Positions 8,840-17,263 of a DNA stretch of 64,000 nt are shown here, in pieces. Where the stretch lies: NCBI RefSeq assembly GCF_001612905.1, contig NZ_BDBI01000032.1, forward strand, positions 1-64,000, read 5' to 3'. This stretch comes from Nocardia ignorata NBRC 108230 (GTDB taxonomy: Bacteria; Actinomycetota; Actinomycetes; Mycobacteriales; Mycobacteriaceae). Within the stretch, counting starts at the first letter, position 1. The number at the start of each line of letters is the position of its first letter. Under the pieces are notes generated by a model, which was not told the DNA's origin, made no database searches, and worked only from the letters and a program-made list of their open reading frames with translations. The position numbers and the translations under genes are program-made.

Positions 8840-9532
8840 TCACTCCGTTTCGATGGTCGGGTTGAGGATTCCGCACACCCGCCAGCCGCCGTCCTCCTCG
8901 ACCAGCTTGTACGTCGCGGTCGAAGTCGTGCTCTGGCCGAGAATGGTCATGCTCATCGCCGTGGTGAACGTCCCGGACTTGCTGCCGGAGGCGACATCCA
9001 CGCTCTTCAGCGTCGTCGTGACGCTCGGTGCCCCGCCGCCCGACGGTGCCTTGGTCGGCGTGGCCTGGTTCTCGTACTTCGCGATCTCGTCACGATCGGA
9101 GGCGCACACCAGGTCTTCGAGTTCGCCCTCCTTGTCGACCCAGGCCTGCGCTGCCGCGCGCGGGGTGTCGTAACCGCCACCGCCGAGGGGACCGCCACCA
9201 CCGGCGAACATGTAGATCGCGCCGACCGCGATCGCGACCAGTACGACCAGACCGCCGACGATGAGAACGATCTTGCCGCCGCCACCCGACCGGCGCGGCG
9301 GCTGCCCGTAACCACCGGGCGCGCCGTACGGCTGCCCCTGCGGGTACGGCTGCCCCTGCGAGTAGGGCTGTCCCTGCGGGTAAGGCTGACCCTGTGGGTA
9401 GGGCTGGCCCGGCATCGGCTGACCTTGCGGGTAGGGCTGACCCGGCATCGGCTGGCCCGGATACGGCTGACCAGGCTGCATCGGCTGACCTGGCCGACCT
9501 TGATACGGGTTGGGCGGTTGTGGGTAACCCAT
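8840..9532 (-). CDS. Membrane-anchored protein with Pro/Gln/Gly-rich repeat N-terminus
   Basis: A 230-residue protein. Residues 1-85 are a disordered cytoplasmic region built from PYPQGQ and PMPGQ units. One transmembrane helix follows (KIVLIVGGLVVLVAIAVGAI, about 87-106), a glycine-rich linker, and an external domain of about 110 residues with two cysteines, resembling the DUF4878/NTF2-like domains of actinobacterial membrane proteins (TPRAAAQAWV, then a C-terminal GGWRVCG). The ATG follows AGGAA. The repeats are coding, with in-frame degenerate codons. Function unknown. Confidence 0.8.
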   Translation of the reverse strand: MGYPQPPNPYQGRPGQPMQPGQPYPGQPMPGQPYPQGQPMPGQPYPQGQPYPQGQPYSQGQPYPQGQPYGAPGGYGQPPRRSGGGGKIVLIVGGLVVLVAIAVGAIYMFAGGGGPLGGGGYDTPRAAAQAWVDKEGELEDLVCASDRDEIAKYENQATPTKAPSGGGAPSVTTTLKSVDVASGSKSGTFTTAMSMTILGQSTTSTATYKLVEEDGGWRVCGILNPTIETE

Positions 9533-9688
9533 TCGAAATTCCTGTTCCCTGTTTCCACGAGCAGTACCTGACCGGCACCGCTTCAGCACATGGCTTACCC
9601 ACTGCGCCAACGTGTTATCGCGGTGGCGCCGGGAGAGCAACCGTTCAGTCTCGACGACCGGCCCATCACCCGCAAGTCCGCCGACGCA

Positions 9689-9727
9689 CGACGGCCCGGT
9701 ACCGGAGTGTCCGGTACCGGGCCGTCG
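9689..9727 (-). terminator. Long terminator hairpin after fadA6
   Basis: Perfect 18-bp inverted repeat CGACGGCCCGGTACCGGA with its complement, separated by only three bases. It begins 17 bp downstream of the fadA6 stop on the minus strand and separates it from the Pro-rich membrane protein gene. Confidence 0.7.
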
Positions 9728-9743
9728 TCGGCGTCGCGGCGAA

Positions 9744-10940
9744 CTACTCGCTCGCGCCGAGCCGTTCGATGATGGTGACGTTCGCGGTGCCGCCGCCCTC
9801 ACAGATGGTGAGCAGACCGTAGCGGCCGTTCACCCGCTCCAGCTCGTGCAGCAGGGTGGCGAACAGCTTCGCACCGGTCGCGCCGAGCGGATGACCGAGT
9901 GCGATGGCACCGCCGTTGACATTGACCTTCGCCGGATCGGCGCCGATCTCCTTGATCCAGGCCAGCACCACCGGTGCGAACGCCTCGTTGATCTCGATGA
10001 CATCGATGTCGTCGATGGTGAGCCCGGTCTTCTCCAGCGCCCACTGGGTGGCCGGAATGGGCGCGCTGAGCATGAAGATCGGGTCGGCGCCGCGCGCGCT
10101 GACGTGATGGATGCGCGCCCGAGGGGTGAGCCCGTACTCCTCGACGGCCCACTCGGAGGCGAGCAACGTCGCGCTCGCACCGTCGGAGATCTGGCTGGCC
10201 ACGGCGGCGGTGAGCGGGCTGCCCTCGCTCAGCGGTTGCAGCGTGGCCATCTTCTCGAGGCTGGTCTCGCGCGGGCCCTGGTCGACGGCGAAGTCACCGA
10301 CCGGCACGATCTCGGCCTCGAAGCGGCCCTCGGCGATGGCCGCCCGCGCACGCTGGTGGCTGCGCAGCGCCCACTGCTCCATGTCCTCGCGGGTGATGCC
10401 CCACTTCTCGGCGATGAGCTCGGCGCCACGGAACTGCGAGACCTCGCCGGTGCCGTAGCGCTGATCCCAGCCGGTGGCGCCGACGAAGGGCGAGTCGAAT
10501 CCGTACTCCTTGCCCGCGAGCATGGCCGCCGAGATCGGGATCGCGCTCATGTTCTGTACGCCGCCCGCGACGATCACCTCGGCGGTGCCGCTCATGATCG
10601 CCTGGGCGCCGAAATTGATGGCCTGCTGACTCGAACCGCACTGCCGGTCGACGGTGACACCGGGAACCTCCTCCGGGAAGCCCGCGGTCAGCCACATCGT
10701 GCGACCGATATTGCCCGCCTGCGGGCCGATGTTGTCGACACAGCCGACGATCACGTCATCGACGACAGCCGGATCGATACCGGTGCGCTCGACGAGTCCG
10801 CGCAGTGCGGCGGCGCCGAGGTCGGCCGGGTGCACACCGGCCAGCGCGCCGCCACGCTTGCCGACGGCGGTCCGCACCGCATCGATCACATAGGCCTCCC
10901 GCAACGGGGTGTAGGGGCGGCGCTCGGCGGGTGCGGTCAT
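9744..10940 (-). CDS. fadA6: FadA6, thiolase of HIP catabolism
   Basis: A 398-residue acetyl-CoA C-acyltransferase. It has the acyl-enzyme cysteine in VTVDRQCGSSQQA (about residue 101), NEAFAP with catalytic His replaced by the usual thiolase triad arrangement, GGAIALGHPLGATGA carrying the conserved His, and a second active-site Cys in CEGGG near the C-terminus. Gene order with kstR2 matches Rv3556c, which performs the thiolytic step late in ring C/D breakdown. Ten bases separate it from kstR2, so both are transcribed from the KstR2-controlled promoter. Confidence 0.92.
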   Translation of the reverse strand: MTAPAERRPYTPLREAYVIDAVRTAVGKRGGALAGVHPADLGAAALRGLVERTGIDPAVVDDVIVGCVDNIGPQAGNIGRTMWLTAGFPEEVPGVTVDRQCGSSQQAINFGAQAIMSGTAEVIVAGGVQNMSAIPISAAMLAGKEYGFDSPFVGATGWDQRYGTGEVSQFRGAELIAEKWGITREDMEQWALRSHQRARAAIAEGRFEAEIVPVGDFAVDQGPRETSLEKMATLQPLSEGSPLTAAVASQISDGASATLLASEWAVEEYGLTPRARIHHVSARGADPIFMLSAPIPATQWALEKTGLTIDDIDVIEINEAFAPVVLAWIKEIGADPAKVNVNGGAIALGHPLGATGAKLFATLLHELERVNGRYGLLTICEGGGTANVTIIERLGASE

Positions 10941-10949
10941 GGGGTACTC

Positions 10950-11570
10950 CTAAGGCGCGTCGCTCGCGGGCACGGTGAGCCCGTCGAGCACGATGGTCAG
11001 ATATTGCGAGGCAAGGTTTTTCACGGTGATGGGGCCGCCGGGGGTGTACCAGCGGACCGCGACCCACACGGTGTCGCGCAGGAAGCGGAAGGCCAATTCC
11101 ACGTCGAGTTCGGGGCGGAAGCTGCCGTCGGCGACACCGGCGGCGAGCACCCGGTGCCACAGGTCGCGGAACTCGGTGTTGAAGTCACGGATGTAGCCGA
11201 AACGTTCCACGTCACGCAGGTTCTTGGCTTCGGCCTGGTAGATCGCGACGGCGGCGTGATGACGGTCGAACGCCTGGTAGGAGGCGAGGACCAGGGCCTC
11301 GAGGGTCGCCCGCGAGCTGAGCCCGGCGGCCGCGATCTCGCGATAGTGGCCGAACAGGTCGTCGAGGAAGCCGCGCAGGATCTCGTCGACCATCGATTCC
11401 TTGGAATCGAAATGGTGGTAGAGACTGCCCGAGAGAATGCCCGCCGAATCGGCGATATCGCGCACCGTGGTGGCACGCAGGCCGCGCTCGGCGAACAGGT
11501 CGGCGGCGAGGGCGAGCAGTTCGTCGCGGCGGGTGCGTTTCGCGGTGTCGGGTGCGGTCACCCTAGACAT
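10950..11570 (-). CDS. kstR2: KstR2, TetR-family repressor of HIP catabolism
   Basis: A 206-residue TetR-family repressor. The N-terminal helix-turn-helix spans about residues 15-60 (LFAERGLRATTVRDIADSAG then GSLYHHFDSKESMV). The larger C-terminal part binds the ligand, known to be HIP-CoA for this family. Matches Rv3557c in sequence and context. A perfect KstR2 operator lies six bases upstream of the ATG, indicating autoregulation. First gene of kstR2-fadA6. Confidence 0.93.
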   Translation of the reverse strand: MSRVTAPDTAKRTRRDELLALAADLFAERGLRATTVRDIADSAGILSGSLYHHFDSKESMVDEILRGFLDDLFGHYREIAAAGLSSRATLEALVLASYQAFDRHHAAVAIYQAEAKNLRDVERFGYIRDFNTEFRDLWHRVLAAGVADGSFRPELDVELAFRFLRDTVWVAVRWYTPGGPITVKNLASQYLTIVLDGLTVPASDAP

Positions 11571-11576
11571 CGTACA

Positions 11577-11590
11577 ACCAAGCACTTGCT
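11577..11590. promoter_or_regulatory. KstR2 operator upstream of kstR2
   Basis: ACCAAGCACTTGCT fits the KstR2 consensus AnCAAGnnCTTGnT at every defined position. It is six bases upstream of the kstR2 start codon and downstream of no other promoter, so it should mediate autorepression of kstR2-fadA6. Confidence 0.88.
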
Positions 11591-11606
11591 TGGCATGCGG
11601 CTGCCG

Positions 11607-12404
11607 TCATGCGCGCTGACTACTCACGGAAACCACCTCACCTGTCAGGTACGAGGTGTAGTCGCTGGCCAGCATGGCGATCGTCGCCGCGACCTCCCAC
11701 GGCTCGGCCGCGCGCCCGAAAGCCTCACGCTCGCTGAGGTTGTCGAGCAGTTCCGATGAGCTCACCTTGTCCAGGAACGGGTGCCGCGCGATGCTCGGCG
11801 CGACGGCATTGATGCGCACCCCGAACTCGGCGGCCTCGATCGCGCTACACCTGGTCAGCGCCATAACCCCCGCCTTGGCCGCGGCGTAGTGCGCCTGACC
11901 GTGCTGGGCTCGCCAGCCGAGCACGCTGGCGTTGTTGACGATCACGCCGCCGTGGCCCGCGTCGCGGAAGTAGCCGAGCGCCGCGCGCGTGCAGCGGAAG
12001 GTGCCGGTGAGGGTGATGTCGAGGACCTGGTCCCACTGCTCGTCGGTCATGTCGACCACAGGGGTCTCGCCGCCGAGGCCGGCGTTGTTGATCATGATGT
12101 CGATGCGACCGAGTTCGGCGGCAGCGGCGGTGAGCAGCTGGTTCACCTGGGCGGTGTCGCGCACATCGCACACCACGGCACCGACGGTGCGCTCCGGGAA
12201 TTCCTTGGCGAGCAGTTCGGCGGTTTCACCCAATCTCCGCTCGTGCCAATCGGATACCACCACATCGGCACCCTCGGACAGGAGCCTGCGGGCGGTGGCC
12301 GAGCCGATGCCGGTACCGGCGGCGGCCGTGACGACACCCTTGCGGCCGGTGAGCAGACCGTGGCCGGGGATGGGCGCGGGCGGGGTGGCGAGCGGGCCGG
12401 TCAC
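11607..12404 (-). CDS. ipdF: IpdF, hydroxy-HIP-CoA-type short-chain dehydrogenase
   Basis: A 265-residue SDR with an altered nucleotide motif TAAAGTGIGSAT near residues 26-37, NNAGLGG near 107 and YAAAK for catalysis. Order next to fadE30 and kstR2 identifies Rv3559c (IpdF), a beta-hydroxyacyl/5-hydroxy-HIP pathway dehydrogenase. The GTG start overlaps the fadE30 stop in GTGA, so the two are translationally coupled. Confidence 0.88.
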   Translation of the reverse strand: MTGPLATPPAPIPGHGLLTGRKGVVTAAAGTGIGSATARRLLSEGADVVVSDWHERRLGETAELLAKEFPERTVGAVVCDVRDTAQVNQLLTAAAAELGRIDIMINNAGLGGETPVVDMTDEQWDQVLDITLTGTFRCTRAALGYFRDAGHGGVIVNNASVLGWRAQHGQAHYAAAKAGVMALTRCSAIEAAEFGVRINAVAPSIARHPFLDKVSSSELLDNLSEREAFGRAAEPWEVAATIAMLASDYTSYLTGEVVSVSSQRA

Positions 12405-13582
12405 GGTCGGGCCTCGCGCGGCAGACCGAGCACCCGCTCGGCGATGATGTTGCGCTGCACTTCGTTCGAACCTCCGTAGATGGTGTCGGCGCGGCTGAAC
12501 AGGTACAGCCGCTGCCAGGCGGTCATGTCGTCGTCGGGGATCACCAGACCGGCGGCGCCCTGCACTGCCATGGCCAGCTCGCCGAGATCGCGATGCCAGT
12601 TGGCCCACAACAACTTCGACACCGACGCCCCGCCCGCGTCGTTCTCGTCGCTCATGGTGCGCAGCGCGTGGGCGCGCAGCACCCGCAGTCCCACCCAGGC
12701 GCGGTCGAAACGCGCGGCGATCAGCGGGTCGTCCGCGACGCCGGTGCGGCGGGCGAGGTCTTCGATGTCGGTGAGTTCGCGGGCGAAGCGGATCTGCTGG
12801 CCGAGAGTGGAGATGCCGCGCTCGAAGGTCAAGGTGCCCATGGCGATTCGCCAGCCGTCGCCGGGCGCGCCCACGACCAGGTCCGCGTCGGTGCGGGCGT
12901 CGTCGAAGTACACCTCGTTGAATTCCGAAGTGCCGGTGAGCTGCTGGATCGGGCGAACGGTTATGCCCGGCTGGTTCATCGGGACGAGCAGGTAGGACAG
13001 GCCGTGATGACGGGTGGACCCGCGTTCGGTGCGGGCGATCACGAAGCACCAGTCGGCCACATGGGCCAGCGAGGTCCAGATCTTCTGGCCGTTGATCACC
13101 CACTGGTCGCCGTCGAGGCGGGCGGTCGTCGACACGGCGGCGAGGTCGGAACCCGCGCCCGGCTCGGAGTAGCCCTGACACCACAGCTCGCCGACCGAAC
13201 GGACGCCGGGCAGGAAGCGCTTCTTCTGCTCCTCGGTGCCGAAGGCGAGCACGGTCGGCCCGAGCAGTTCCTCACCCACGTGCGAGACCCGCGCGGGCGC
13301 GTCGGCCTTGGCGTACTCCTCGTGGAAGATCACCTGCCTGGCGACGCTCTCGTCGCGGCCGCCGTACTCCACCGGCCAGCCGAGGCACGTCCAGCCGGCG
13401 GCGGCGAGATGACGATCCCAGGCCAGCCGTCGCTCGAAGTGCTCGTGTTCTCGGCCCGGCCCGCCGGTACCGCGCAGGTCGGCGAACTCGCCCGCCAGGT
13501 TTTCGGCAAGCCACTCCCGGATCTCCGCGCGGAACTCCGCGTCGGAGGTAACTGAATCTGCGGTCTGGATCACGCCCACCAC
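12401..13582 (-). CDS. fadE30: FadE30, HIP-CoA acyl-CoA dehydrogenase
   Basis: An acyl-CoA dehydrogenase of about 393 residues with FAD-binding WCQGYSEPGAGSDLA, the segment NGQKIWTSLA and the C-terminal YGGSNEVQRNIIAERVLGLPRE. Matches Rv3560c, which dehydrogenates 5-OH-HIP-CoA. The start is uncertain: in-frame GTGs lie at 13582, 13579 and 13573. The first is taken because it lies eight bases downstream of TAGGTT, placed as in the SDR gene at 2576, with a KstR2 operator just upstream, suggesting a leaderless mRNA. Operon fadE30-ipdF. Confidence 0.9.
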   Translation of the reverse strand: MVGVIQTADSVTSDAEFRAEIREWLAENLAGEFADLRGTGGPGREHEHFERRLAWDRHLAAAGWTCLGWPVEYGGRDESVARQVIFHEEYAKADAPARVSHVGEELLGPTVLAFGTEEQKKRFLPGVRSVGELWCQGYSEPGAGSDLAAVSTTARLDGDQWVINGQKIWTSLAHVADWCFVIARTERGSTRHHGLSYLLVPMNQPGITVRPIQQLTGTSEFNEVYFDDARTDADLVVGAPGDGWRIAMGTLTFERGISTLGQQIRFARELTDIEDLARRTGVADDPLIAARFDRAWVGLRVLRAHALRTMSDENDAGGASVSKLLWANWHRDLGELAMAVQGAAGLVIPDDDMTAWQRLYLFSRADTIYGGSNEVQRNIIAERVLGLPREARP

Positions 13583-13595
13583 GGTAGAGTAACCT

Positions 13596-13609
13596 ACCAA
13601 GCACTTGCT
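13596..13609. promoter_or_regulatory. KstR2 operator between fadE30 and fadD3
   Basis: ACCAAGCACTTGCT matches AnCAAGnnCTTGnT at all defined positions. It lies in the 77-bp divergent gap and can serve both fadE30-ipdF and fadD3-echA-fadE31-32-33. Confidence 0.9.
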
Positions 13610-13659
13610 TTGTTAGCTGCTTCGTAAAGATCAGCGAACCGCACAACGGTGAGGACCCC

Positions 13660-15210
13660 GTGACACCCGCTGCACAGACCATCCCGCAGGCGCTGCGCCA
13701 GACCGCCGCGGCGTATCCGCACGAGCCTGCCATCGTCGACGGCGAAACCCGCCTGACATGGGCAGAGCTGCTCGACCAGGTGCGGATCGCGGCGCGCGCG
13801 CTCATCGCCCGCGGCATCGAACCCGGCGACCGGGTCGCCATGTGGGCACCCAATACCCATCACTGGGTGGTGGCCGCGCTGGCCGCGCATTCGGCCGGTG
13901 CCGCACTCGTGCCGCTGAACACCCGGTACGTGGCGGCCGAGGCGGTCGACGTGCTGCACCGGGTCGATGCGAAGGCGCTGTTCGTCGCCGGGCCGTTCCT
14001 CGGTCGCGACCGGGTGGCCGAACTGCTCGCCGAAGCACCGGAATCGACCATCGCGACGGTTGTCGTCATCCCGGTCGAGCCGGGCGCGGCCACCGGGACC
14101 GGCTCGCTCACCTGGGACGATTTCCTCGCCGAGGCCGAGCTGGTCACCGAGGCCGACGGCGAAGCGCGCGCGGCGCAGGTCTTTCCCGACGACATCTCCG
14201 ACATCCTCTTCACCTCGGGCACCACCGGCCGCAGCAAAGGCACCTTGGTCGCCCATCGGCAGGCCCTGGATGTGGTGCGTGCCTGGTGCGCCTGCTCGAC
14301 CGTGCGCGCGGGTGACCGCTACCTGGTGATTCCGCCCTTCTTCCACAACTTCGGATACAAGGCGGGCATCCTCGCGTGCCTGGTCACCGGGGCCACGATC
14401 GTGCCGCAGGCGACATTCGACGTCCCGGCCGCGCTGCGCCTCGTCGAGTCCGAGCGGATCACGGTGCTCACCGGCCCGCCGACGATCTACCAGACCATCC
14501 TCGACCACCCCGAGCGCGGCGAGCGTGACCTCTCTTCGCTGCGCGTCGCGGTGACCGGCGCGGCGACCGTGCCGGTGGTGCTGATCGAGCGGATGCGCGA
14601 CGACCTCGACTTCGAGGTGGTCATTACCGCCTACGGACTGTCGGAGACCGCAGGCTTCGGCACCATGTGCGACCCCGACGACGACGCCGAGACCATCGCC
14701 AACACCTGCGGCAAGCCCATCGCCGGCTTCGAACTGCGCCTGGCCGACAACGGTGAAGTTCTGCTGCGTGGGCCCAATGTGATGCTCGGTTACCTCGACG
14801 ATCTCGAGGCCACCGCCGAGGCGATCGACGCCGACGGCTGGCTGCACACCGGTGACATCGGCGTGGTGGACGACCGCGGCTACCTCAAGATCACCGACCG
14901 GCTCAAGGACATGTACATCACCGGCGGATTCAACGTCTATCCCGCCGAGATCGAGCAGACCCTCGCCCGCCTCGACGGTGTCGCCGAGTCCGCCGTGATC
15001 GGGGTGCCCGACGAGCGGATGGGCGAGGTCGGCATGGCGTTCGTCGTCCGCAAGCCGGACACGAACCTGACCGCCGACGAGGTGATCGCCCATGCGAGCG
15101 CCCATCTGGCCAATTTCAAGGTGCCCCGGTTCGTCGAGTTCCGCGACCGGCTGCCCTACAGCGCGGCGGGCAAGGTGCTCAAGCGCGAGCTACGTGAGGA
15201 GAAGTCGTGA
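13660..15210 (+). CDS. fadD3: FadD3, HIP-CoA ligase
   Basis: A 516-residue ANL-superfamily acyl-CoA synthetase. Motifs: the AMP-binding P-loop FTSGTTGRSKGT (about 184-195), YGLSET (about 325), GWLHTGDIG, the hinge TDRLKDMY and the catalytic C-terminal lysine in SAAGKVLKRE. Matches Rv3561, which activates the 3aa-H-4a(3'-propanoate)-7ab-methylhexahydro-1,5-indanedione (HIP) with CoA and ATP, the committed step and source of the KstR2 ligand. GTG start after GAGGA. The stop overlaps the next gene (GTGA). Confidence 0.93.
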   Translation: MTPAAQTIPQALRQTAAAYPHEPAIVDGETRLTWAELLDQVRIAARALIARGIEPGDRVAMWAPNTHHWVVAALAAHSAGAALVPLNTRYVAAEAVDVLHRVDAKALFVAGPFLGRDRVAELLAEAPESTIATVVVIPVEPGAATGTGSLTWDDFLAEAELVTEADGEARAAQVFPDDISDILFTSGTTGRSKGTLVAHRQALDVVRAWCACSTVRAGDRYLVIPPFFHNFGYKAGILACLVTGATIVPQATFDVPAALRLVESERITVLTGPPTIYQTILDHPERGERDLSSLRVAVTGAATVPVVLIERMRDDLDFEVVITAYGLSETAGFGTMCDPDDDAETIANTCGKPIAGFELRLADNGEVLLRGPNVMLGYLDDLEATAEAIDADGWLHTGDIGVVDDRGYLKITDRLKDMYITGGFNVYPAEIEQTLARLDGVAESAVIGVPDERMGEVGMAFVVRKPDTNLTADEVIAHASAHLANFKVPRFVEFRDRLPYSAAGKVLKRELREEKS

Positions 15211-16070
15211 GTTCCGAAACCGAGGTCGTCACCTACGAGGTGCGCGGACCGGTGGCTGTGATCACCATGAACCGGCCCGACTTCCGCAACGCGCAGAACT
15301 CGAAGATGACCTACGCCCTCGACGCCGCGTTCGTGCGCGCGGTCGAGGATGCCGCGGTGAAGGTGATCGTGCTCGCGGGCAACGGAAAACACTTCAGCGC
15401 CGGGCACGATATCGGCACACCGGGCCGCGACCACGACGCGCACTACGAGAACAAGGCCGCGCTGTGGTGGGACCACGTCGACCGCGCCGGCGGCGACCAA
15501 CGGTTCGCCCGCGAGACCGAGGTGTATCTCGGCATGTGCAGGCGCTGGCGCGAGATCCCCAAGCCGACGATCGCGATGGTGCAGGGCGCGTGCATCGCCG
15601 GTGGGCTGATGCTGGCCTGGGTGTGCGATCTGATCGTCTGCTCCGACGACGCCTTCTTCTCCGATCCCGTTGTGCGCATGGGCATTCCGGGCGTGGAGTA
15701 CTTCGCACATCCATGGGTGATGGGCCCGCGTGCGGCCAAGGAGTTCCTGTTCACCGGTGACCGGTTCGGGGCCGCGCAGGCCAAGGAGTGGGGCATGGTG
15801 AACCGGGTCGTGGCGCGCGCGGAGCTGGAATCCGAGACCATCGCGCTCGCCGAGAAGATCGCCACCATGCCGCAGTTCGGGCTCGCGCTCACCAAGAAGG
15901 CGGTGAACCAGGCCGAGGATCTCATGGGGATGCGCTCGGGCATGGACTCGGTCTTCGGACTGCACCATTTCGCGCACGCGCACAATGCCGAGGTCGGCGC
16001 CGATTCGCTGGGCGGAATGAACGCCAAGACGATGAAGACCGCCGCGGCCGAACAGAACGGGTCGAAGTAG
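15207..16070 (+). CDS. Enoyl-CoA hydratase within the fadD3 operon
   Basis: A 287-residue crotonase-family protein. Oxyanion-hole segments are GKHFSAGHDIG and QGACIAGGLMLAW, and there is the usual MNRPDFRNAQ start. Start overlaps fadD3 (GTGA) and it is followed without a gap by fadE31, so it belongs to the KstR2-regulated operon. As I recall, this gene is absent between fadD3 and fadE31 in M. tuberculosis. It probably hydrates an unsaturated HIP-CoA propionyl side-chain intermediate. Substrate inferred from position only. Confidence 0.85.
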   Translation: MSSETEVVTYEVRGPVAVITMNRPDFRNAQNSKMTYALDAAFVRAVEDAAVKVIVLAGNGKHFSAGHDIGTPGRDHDAHYENKAALWWDHVDRAGGDQRFARETEVYLGMCRRWREIPKPTIAMVQGACIAGGLMLAWVCDLIVCSDDAFFSDPVVRMGIPGVEYFAHPWVMGPRAAKEFLFTGDRFGAAQAKEWGMVNRVVARAELESETIALAEKIATMPQFGLALTKKAVNQAEDLMGMRSGMDSVFGLHHFAHAHNAEVGADSLGGMNAKTMKTAAAEQNGSK

Positions 16071-17213
16071 ATGGATCTCGAGATCGACGAGGCAGCCACA
16101 CAGTTCCAGCTCGAGGTGCGCGAATTCCTCGCCACCCATGTGCCACGCGAACCGCTGCCGTCCATGGATACCGCGGAAGGCTTTGCCGCCCACCGTGCAT
16201 GGGAGGCGACACTGGCCGAGGCGCGGCTCTCGGCGGTGTCGTGGCCGCGCGAGTACGGCGGGCGTGACGCCTCCATTCTCGAATGGGTGTTGTTCGAGCA
16301 GGAGTACTACGCGGCGGGCGCACCCGGCCGGGTGGCCCAGAACGGCATCTTCCTGCTGGCACCGACGCTGTTCGAGCACGGCACCGAGGAGCAGCTGGCC
16401 CGGATCCTGCCGAGAATGGCTCGCGGCGAGGACATCTGGGCGCAGGCCTGGTCGGAGCCCGAGGCGGGTAGCGACCTCGCGGGCCTGCGCTCGACGGCCC
16501 GGCGCACCGAGGGCGGCTGGGTACTCAACGGCCAGAAGACGTGGAGTTCCCGTGCGTCCTACGCGGATTGGGCCTTCGGCCTGTTCCGCAGCGACCCCGA
16601 GGCCCAGCGTCATCACGGGCTGACCTACGTGATGTTCCCGCTGACGGCCGAGGGCGTGAGCGTGCGGCCCATCCCCCAGCTCGACGGCGAACCCGGCTTC
16701 GCCGAGATCTTCCTCGACGACGTCTTCGTCCCCGACCACGACGTGATCGGCGCACCGAACGAGGGTTGGCGGGTGGCGATGGCCACCTCGAGCAACGAGC
16801 GTGGCCTCTCCCTGCGCAGCCCCGGCCGGTTCAGCGCCACCGCGCAACGCCTGATCGACCTGTGGCAGCAGACCTGCGACCCCGCCGATACCGCCGCCCG
16901 CAACGCCGTGGTCGACGCCTGGCTCGGGGCCGAGGCCTACCGGCTGCACACGTTCGGCACGGTCACCCGCCTGCAGGACGGCGGCCAGCTCGGCGCCGAA
17001 TCCTCGATCACCAAGGTCTTCTGGTCCGACCTCGACATCGCCATGCACGAAACGGGCCTCGACCTGCTCGGAGCGGCCGCCGAGCAGCGCAGTTCGTGGA
17101 CCGACGGCTATCTGTTCTCCCTCGCGGGCCCGATCTACGCGGGCACCAACGAGATCCAGCGCAACATCATCGCCGAACGCCTCCTCGGCCTGCCACGGGA
17201 GAGCAAGCGATGA
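16071..17213 (+). CDS. fadE31: FadE31, acyl-CoA dehydrogenase
   Basis: A 380-residue acyl-CoA dehydrogenase with FAD-binding AQAWSEPEAGSDLAG, NGQKTWSS, and a C-terminal YAGTNEIQRNIIAERLLGLPRES. Gene order gives Rv3562 (FadE31), one of three dehydrogenases of ring C/D catabolism thought to form heteromers with FadE32/FadE33. The ATG immediately follows the hydratase stop. Its stop codon TGA overlaps the ATG of a 17-codon reading frame. Confidence 0.9.
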   Translation: MDLEIDEAATQFQLEVREFLATHVPREPLPSMDTAEGFAAHRAWEATLAEARLSAVSWPREYGGRDASILEWVLFEQEYYAAGAPGRVAQNGIFLLAPTLFEHGTEEQLARILPRMARGEDIWAQAWSEPEAGSDLAGLRSTARRTEGGWVLNGQKTWSSRASYADWAFGLFRSDPEAQRHHGLTYVMFPLTAEGVSVRPIPQLDGEPGFAEIFLDDVFVPDHDVIGAPNEGWRVAMATSSNERGLSLRSPGRFSATAQRLIDLWQQTCDPADTAARNAVVDAWLGAEAYRLHTFGTVTRLQDGGQLGAESSITKVFWSDLDIAMHETGLDLLGAAAEQRSSWTDGYLFSLAGPIYAGTNEIQRNIIAERLLGLPRESKR

Positions 17214-17263
17214 CCGGCGCTACGAATCGGATCGACCACCCGACAACAGGAGGTGTGCGATGA
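17210..17263 (+). other. 17-codon ORF bridging fadE31 and fadE32
   Basis: An ATG at 17210 overlaps the fadE31 stop (ATGA). The frame runs 17 codons and its TGA at 17261-17263 overlaps the fadE32 ATG (again ATGA). An AGGAGG for fadE32 lies inside its 3' end. It may carry terminating ribosomes to fadE32 (translational coupling) or be chance; no peptide function is proposed. Confidence 0.4.

Noticed and set aside
9300..9500. Short tandem repeats that might be a CRISPR or minisatellite
   Set aside because: They are in-frame codons of the PYPQGQ-type repeat in the membrane protein, degenerate at third positions, with no unique spacers.
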